Origin: Siphonodentalium dalli
Lineage: Eukaryota > Mollusca > Scaphopoda > Gadilida > Siphonodentaliidae
Direction: 5' to 3'
Assembly: GCA_032622095.1 (NCBI GenBank)
Contig: CP136063.1
Coordinates: forward strand, 82,127,980-82,191,979
Length of the DNA: 64,000 nt
Both the position numbers and the translations under genes were made by a program. Below, one piece after another: positions 59,824-64,000 of this stretch (position 1 is the stretch's first letter; every line of letters starts with the position of its first letter). Under the pieces are notes generated by a model. That model made no database searches and had not been told where the DNA came from. It was given only the letters and a program-made list of their open reading frames with translations.

Positions 59824-61065
59824 ATATATGCACATGCACACTATGACGCTACCATAATGGGTGTGTTCGAAAGCTATAGCACACCATTGACATACAACCT
59901 ACTGGTTACGACCAACTCGCCAACGGGAGCCTCCGTCAATATAACCAGCCCGAACAACGGAGCGCCGATGTCTATTGAACTCATAGTACCTCCATTGGGA
60001 TCTGTGATGGCAACTATTGACAACAGTCTCGTCCCTACGAAAGGTGTCATTGAAAGAAAAGGGATCTTGATTTCCTCAAAGGAGAAAATATGTGTTTATG
60101 GAATGTCCAATCGCCCATTCGGAAGTGGTTTGTATGGGGCTCTTATGGATAATGAGTTGGGGGAGAACTATTTCGTGTCAACATGGTCTGATGCCACAAA
60201 ATACGGCTCGCAAATTGTAATCACATCGGGCAGCGACAACAACGCGGTGCAAATTGAGTTTCGGTTACCAATATCTGCCAACGTGATGTATGATGGTACT
60301 TCATATCAATCTGGAGATATAATCAACATCGAGATGAAGAAATTTGACGTTCTCTACATGTTCGTCAATTCAGATTTTACAGGGACTCATATAGTGGCGA
60401 GCGAACCTATTGCAGTTGTGAGCGGCAATCGATGTATTTACATTGACACGCCAAAGTGCGACACCGTCGTAGAACAGATGCCACCAGTTGAGCATTGGGA
60501 AACCGGGTACATGACTGTGCACTTCCCAATTGGAAACAAAGATGATTACTATCAAATTGTTTCCAGCGAAGCAGTCACGTCCGTTTCTGTTGATGGGGTA
60601 GAACAATGGACAAGTTCATATGCAGGTGAAGTGAACACATTCACTTTCCCTATTAACGAATACCATACAATCACAGCATCGAACCCGATCATGGTAACCC
60701 TCTTCAGTCCAGGTCAAAGGTTGGATGGTTTCGGAGACCCATTCATGATGACCATTATCAGCCATAATAGGTACAAAAATGCATACAATTTCCAAACTGC
60801 GGACTGGGCCGATGTTACTTATATAAGTTTTCTGTCTGTCGTTGTTAATAAGTCGGACCTACCCGCGGTGATACTAGACGGCCAGCCACTCGCCACATAC
60901 AGTGTCGCCACGAGAACATATCCAGCCTCTCCCGGTGTCGTCTGCGTTGAGCTCGAGATCTACCCCGGTTCACACAGTGTGTACCACTGTAACACAGCTG
61001 TGCATTTCGGTGCGTACTTGTTTGGAATCGAGGACATGAACGGAGTCGGGACAGTCATTAGATAG
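59824..61065 (+). CDS. gene 3 exon 2: IgGFc-binding-protein N-terminal-type domain
   Basis: This is an intact terminal exon (413 codons plus stop) after acceptor caatttcag|ata, in phase 0 like its paralogues. All landmarks are present: 'NLLVTTNSPTGAS', 'ERKGILISSKEKICVYGM', 'SDFTGTHIVASEPIAVVSG', the C-x7-C pair, then 'DTVVEQMPPVEHWETGY'. The final block 'YHCNTAVHFGAYLFGIEDM' carries an additional cysteine. There are no internal stops or frameshifts, although the partner exon 1 is frameshifted 12.4 kb upstream. Either the gene decayed only recently, exon 1 carries an assembly error, or another first exon is used. Overall it resembles gene 1 more than gene 2 in the middle section ('GSDNNAVQIEFRLP'). 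The product would be extracellular if a signal peptide is supplied. Confidence 0.86.
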   Translation: MYAHAHYDATIMGVFESYSTPLTYNLLVTTNSPTGASVNITSPNNGAPMSIELIVPPLGSVMATIDNSLVPTKGVIERKGILISSKEKICVYGMSNRPFGSGLYGALMDNELGENYFVSTWSDATKYGSQIVITSGSDNNAVQIEFRLPISANVMYDGTSYQSGDIINIEMKKFDVLYMFVNSDFTGTHIVASEPIAVVSGNRCIYIDTPKCDTVVEQMPPVEHWETGYMTVHFPIGNKDDYYQIVSSEAVTSVSVDGVEQWTSSYAGEVNTFTFPINEYHTITASNPIMVTLFSPGQRLDGFGDPFMMTIISHNRYKNAYNFQTADWADVTYISFLSVVVNKSDLPAVILDGQPLATYSVATRTYPASPGVVCVELEIYPGSHSVYHCNTAVHFGAYLFGIEDMNGVGTVIR

Positions 61066-61226
61066 ATTAAATGTTGGAACTTGACAGAACTATGCACTAA
61101 GCAACAACCACGAACATGCCTTGGTTCCACTGCATGAGTGGCCCGAATGGATGATTCCACAACCAGCATTTAAAGGGTGGTACATATCAGTTGCTATGAG
61201 AACTCGTCTGTCTGTGACATACACCT

Positions 61227-61292
61227 GTGCATTTCGGGGTGTTCTTATTTGAAATCGTGGACTTTAACGAAATCGGGTCAGTGATTAGATAA
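61227..61292 (+). pseudogene. remnant of a fourth copy: last 21 codons of exon 2
   Basis: It reads 'VHFGVFLFEIVDFNEIGSVIR' then stop, aligning with the C-terminus 'VHFGAYLFGIEDMNGVGTVIR' of gene 3, which ends 161 bp upstream. The sequence after it ('aagttgacagac..ctgcattgaac', 'accaagaaacagcattg') also matches the paralogous 3' flanks. It is therefore a duplicated 3' end, not a functional gene. Confidence 0.85.
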
Positions 61293-61456
61293 ATTATCTA
61301 TTAGAAGTTGACAGACGTCTGCATTGAACGACCAAGAAACAGCATTGATTCGTCTGAGTGACCCAAATGGATTATACCACACCTAACCTTAAACGACGGG
61401 GAACAGCAGTTGCTAGAAGGTAGTCGTCTGTCACAAACATTTATTGATTTTACAGT

Positions 61457-61762
61457 ATGTGCTTACCTTGGTTTACAGAATCAGAAACATACATGCTCTC
61501 GTCTTTTAATGTGAACGGTTACCGATCATTGTCACCCACATTGAAAGACACTGTTATAGTCATGGATAATTTCTCAACCAATGTGTACGAATCGCGAGTT
61601 CAGAACACTACATGTATTATTGGACGACAAAAACAGTTGTATATATATATCAAACTCAATACTAAATATATGTTCAGATATCCAAATTATAGGGCGAACA
61701 AGGACGGCATCGGGATTTTCAATGAAGCAAACAACCGGCTCGGCTCAGTCGTGGAGTTGTAG
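61457..61762 (+). other. unassigned open frame behind an acceptor-like site
   Basis: An open frame of 101 codons follows 'ttattgattttacag', which resembles a splice acceptor, and ends in TAG. The residues (for example 'YRSLSPTLKDTVIVMDNFS' and 'YPNYRANKDGIGIFNEANN') are protein-like in composition, but I recognise no domain. It may be a decayed exon. Confidence 0.25.
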
Positions 61763-62099
61763 GATATATCTCTTAATAATTATTTGATTGGCAGCTGTGG
61801 AAAGATCCCTCGGCATTATAACCCCAGTGGTCAAAACTATGAAAGACAAATATCGCATACATATGTGTATCGATGTAGTAACTTGTTATTCTTCATTATA
61901 CACACTTTGTGGTTATAATTCACTAATAATGTTCTTTCACTTCTTTGTGCATTACTTTCACGGCTAATTTGAATTAAAGGCCGTCAAGTCATTCGTAGCA
62001 CGTGCTAGGCGAATTAACCCTTTCATGATTGGAGCTTCCTGATATTTTGCGAAAACCCTGTGCCGGGCGCCTCGCAGTTATAAAAAATAAAATGCATTG

Positions 62100-62220
62100 A
62101 CCCAGGGGGGGGGGGGGGGCGGAAAAAACTGCGGGACACAACGTACCGGGGGTGGGGGGGGGGGGTACATAGGCGTCAAAAATTTACACGTATTCATTTA
62201 AGGGGGGGGGGGGGGGGTTG
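62100..62220 (+). repeat. three long G-runs
   Basis: Runs of roughly 13-19 G occur near 62105, 62155 and 62200, with another at 62857. They could form quadruplexes and are prone to length errors in sequencing. Confidence 0.85.
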
Positions 62221-62363
62221 TCGGAAAAAATTTGCATGTAATTTTTTTCCAAATATGTATTTTCAGACTCACAACTTCAATTTTCTCTCATTTTATAGAA
62301 TATGGATTAACCTTAATATCCAAATCATATATACATGAGTAGTACAATCCACCTAAAACAATT

Positions 62364-62602
62364 TTGGATAACCAGTCTTGGTTTACATGTGATATTGACC
62401 CCATTAACCCTCTTAATAATGCCGACTATGTCAGTGTCTACCAGTCGAATGCAGAATTCTACCCTGCGATCGCTTATCTGGCAATTTTTTACTGCAGAAC
62501 TATCCCATGTATTAAACAATTTCTCCTCCAATGGTATCAGAAAACAGTTATATGCTGGTATCTCACTCATCTCATTTGCATCTTTTTCAAAGTCGAGGTA
62601 AT
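62364..62602 (+). pseudogene. coding-like stretch with a frame change at a T-run
   Basis: One frame reads 'WFTCDIDPINPLNNADYVSV' and onward to 'AYLAIF'. At a run of T near 62486-62492 the protein-like reading continues in another frame, 'FTAELSHVLNNFSSNG', up to a donor-like 'cgag|gtaatg' at 62597. The composition looks protein-like in both halves, but no family is recognised. It lies inside the decayed TTAA element. Confidence 0.3.
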
Positions 62603-63172
62603 GACTAGTTGTCATTTTTTTTAAAGTGCATCAAAGCGTTGCGATCACCAATATACATGTTTGTACATGTCATGACATCACGAGGTACAAATCTGCGTTC
62701 TACTGGTAGACAATGACCATTTTAGTCATAATAACAGTGTAATAATCCTAAACTAAGTTACCAAGCACTTTCTCGTGAATTGTATGCTCCGGTGTTTTTT
62801 TCGGTTTCCGGTCAAACCGAGTTGTTGTCCGGCTGGGGTAGATTTGATTTTTCAGGGGGGGGGGGGCAAATGGTCAGTGAAAAAAACCTGCAGTTTTTGC
62901 TGTTGGTGGGGGGGTACCCAAACCGAAGAAAACAGTAGTTTTTCCACCCTGTGTCTGCAGTTCCCCCCACCCCCTGATTGACCTACCAATATATAGATTC
63001 ACCGTGTAAGCCAGTGCAAATCTTTCATGTATATGCGAGGCTGTCTATGAGAGACTGACATATCAAATCAAAAAGAATGAAATGGCACATGATATTCAAT
63101 GCTGCACCAGCGCAGCTCCCGTCGTGGTTAAGGCAATCAAGGCACTGGCAACACGTGCTAGGCGAATTAAAA

Positions 63173-64000
63173 GTTATTGAAATTCCACCGATCACATGAT
63201 AAATAAACATGAGAATGCAACTCTATTTACTCGCACTACTTAGATGGGGTACCCGGTGTTGCTCGGGTAAAGAAGTGGGAACAAATTGAAGTGTTTTGAC
63301 ATAACACAAAATTCAAAGAACTTCTCTGTACATCACATTGGAGGTCTTCCCTTCTGCTGCATGGATGAATTGGTTGACTGTTGATCTATTCCTGATATGG
63401 TATGGATAAAGAGCGTTATGGACGCTAATGCTATTCGAGGCTGCGTGTATAACGTTGGGTGCGGTCTCTGTGTATAGACTAACGATAAAGATCTATTCCT
63501 GTTGTGAATAAAGAGCTTTCTGCTCGCTTATGTGCGCAACATGTTAACTGCATTCCGCGCGGAGTCTTAGTTGGTCTTTTTAAGACATCTGATGTAAACG
63601 GGACCTATCTATAATAATAATGGTCACTGAGTCCAATTACCCCAATATAAAAAAATTCAGCTATGAGGGTCCAGCTGTTTGATCGCCTATAAGCGGACAC
63701 GCAAACAGACGAACAAACATAATTGAGTTCCATATCTATCTGCCAATCTTCTATCTCCTATCTTATTCTTCTTATCTTCTTCTTTTCTTCTTTTTCTGCT
63801 TCTTTTTCTCCATTTTCTGTCTTCTTTTATGTATATGTATATATTTCACACTAAGCACTCTGTAAATATTGCACATCTCGCCAGTAACATGTGAATTCAT
63901 GTCTTAGAGATTAAAGCATAGCATAGCATAGTTTTATTAGTATAGATAAGCATAAGGCAGATTTACTTGATGACAGCCCTTGTTGCAGCACATACGTTAT
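63173..64000. other. low-complexity right edge
   Basis: It contains a CTT/TCT-rich polypyrimidine tract (about 63745-63830) and 'agcatagcatagcatag' near 63916. No gene was seen. Confidence 0.5.

Larger units (their letters stand above)
62014..63131. mobile_element. decayed TTAA element flanked by ~45-bp direct repeats
   Basis: The left end 'TTAAccctttcatgattgg' matches the element at 5548. The right part 'gctgcaccagcgcagctccc' ends at a TTAA at 63128, and a degraded hairpin lies near 63006-63090. On both sides the host sequence 'TTAA..ggc..tcaag.ca.t.g..a.cacgtgctaggcgaaTTAA' is present (61973-62017 and 63128-63172). Confidence 0.5.

Overview
This window is nuclear DNA from an animal, most likely a mollusc. 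It is AT-rich and intron-bearing, with GT-AG introns, and most of it is transposon-derived and tandem-repeat sequence. A mollusc is suggested by three things: a lineage-expanded family of secreted IgGFc-binding-domain proteins, a tRNA-derived SINE with a 'gcgacattaaatcccaatc' type 3' end, and Helitron-like elements with long internal repeats. The species cannot be fixed from this sequence. No rRNA, functional tRNA or CRISPR array was seen.

The only convincing host genes are three tandem, same-strand (+) paralogues, each with two exons. Exon 1 (about 324 nt) encodes a signal peptide plus a five-cysteine PAN/apple-like module. Exon 2 (about 1.23 kb) encodes an IgGFc-binding-protein N-terminal-type domain. 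Gene 1 is 11301-11624 plus 14860-16089. Gene 2 is 27038-27361 plus 31069-32301. Gene 3 is 47126-47448 plus 59824-61065. All introns are phase 0. Genes 1 and 2 look intact (about 517 aa each). Gene 3 has a 1-bp deletion in exon 1, and its intron has grown to about 12.4 kb. A fourth remnant, only the last 21 codons, lies at 61227-61292. Paralogue comparison gives natural 'empty sites' that date several insertions, including a 1.3-kb inverted-repeat element after gene 1 and the giant array in gene 3.

Layout. 1-1890: about 140-bp tandem satellite with its last unit inverted. 1.9-9.6 kb: foldback/MITE-like elements, several flanked by TTAA, some ending in perfect 69-nt hairpins, then a full-length SINE with an 11-bp target duplication. 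11.3-18.3 kb: gene 1 and its flank. 19.1-20.4 kb: Helitron-like pieces with about 132-bp repeats. 22.6-24.0 kb: 5'-truncated dead LINE. 26.4-33.1 kb: gene 2, with foldbacks and a TTAA element in its intron. 34.5-38.8 kb: nothing recognisable apart from one dispersed-repeat copy near its end. 38.8-42.3 kb: six Helitron-like units joined head to tail with no host DNA between them. 46.2-61.3 kb: gene 3, whose intron holds a 6.7-kb array of a 33-bp unit (about 200 copies), a piggyBac transposase fragment and more MITEs. 61.3-64 kb: decayed TTAA element, G-runs and low-complexity DNA.

The genes probably act outside the cell as secreted recognition or mucus-type proteins; this follows from domain content, not from direct evidence. 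No wholly new multi-gene system could be shown. The most unusual structures are the Helitron concatemer, the 33-bp intronic megasatellite with its 654-bp higher-order repeat, and the elements whose terminal repeats are themselves hairpins.
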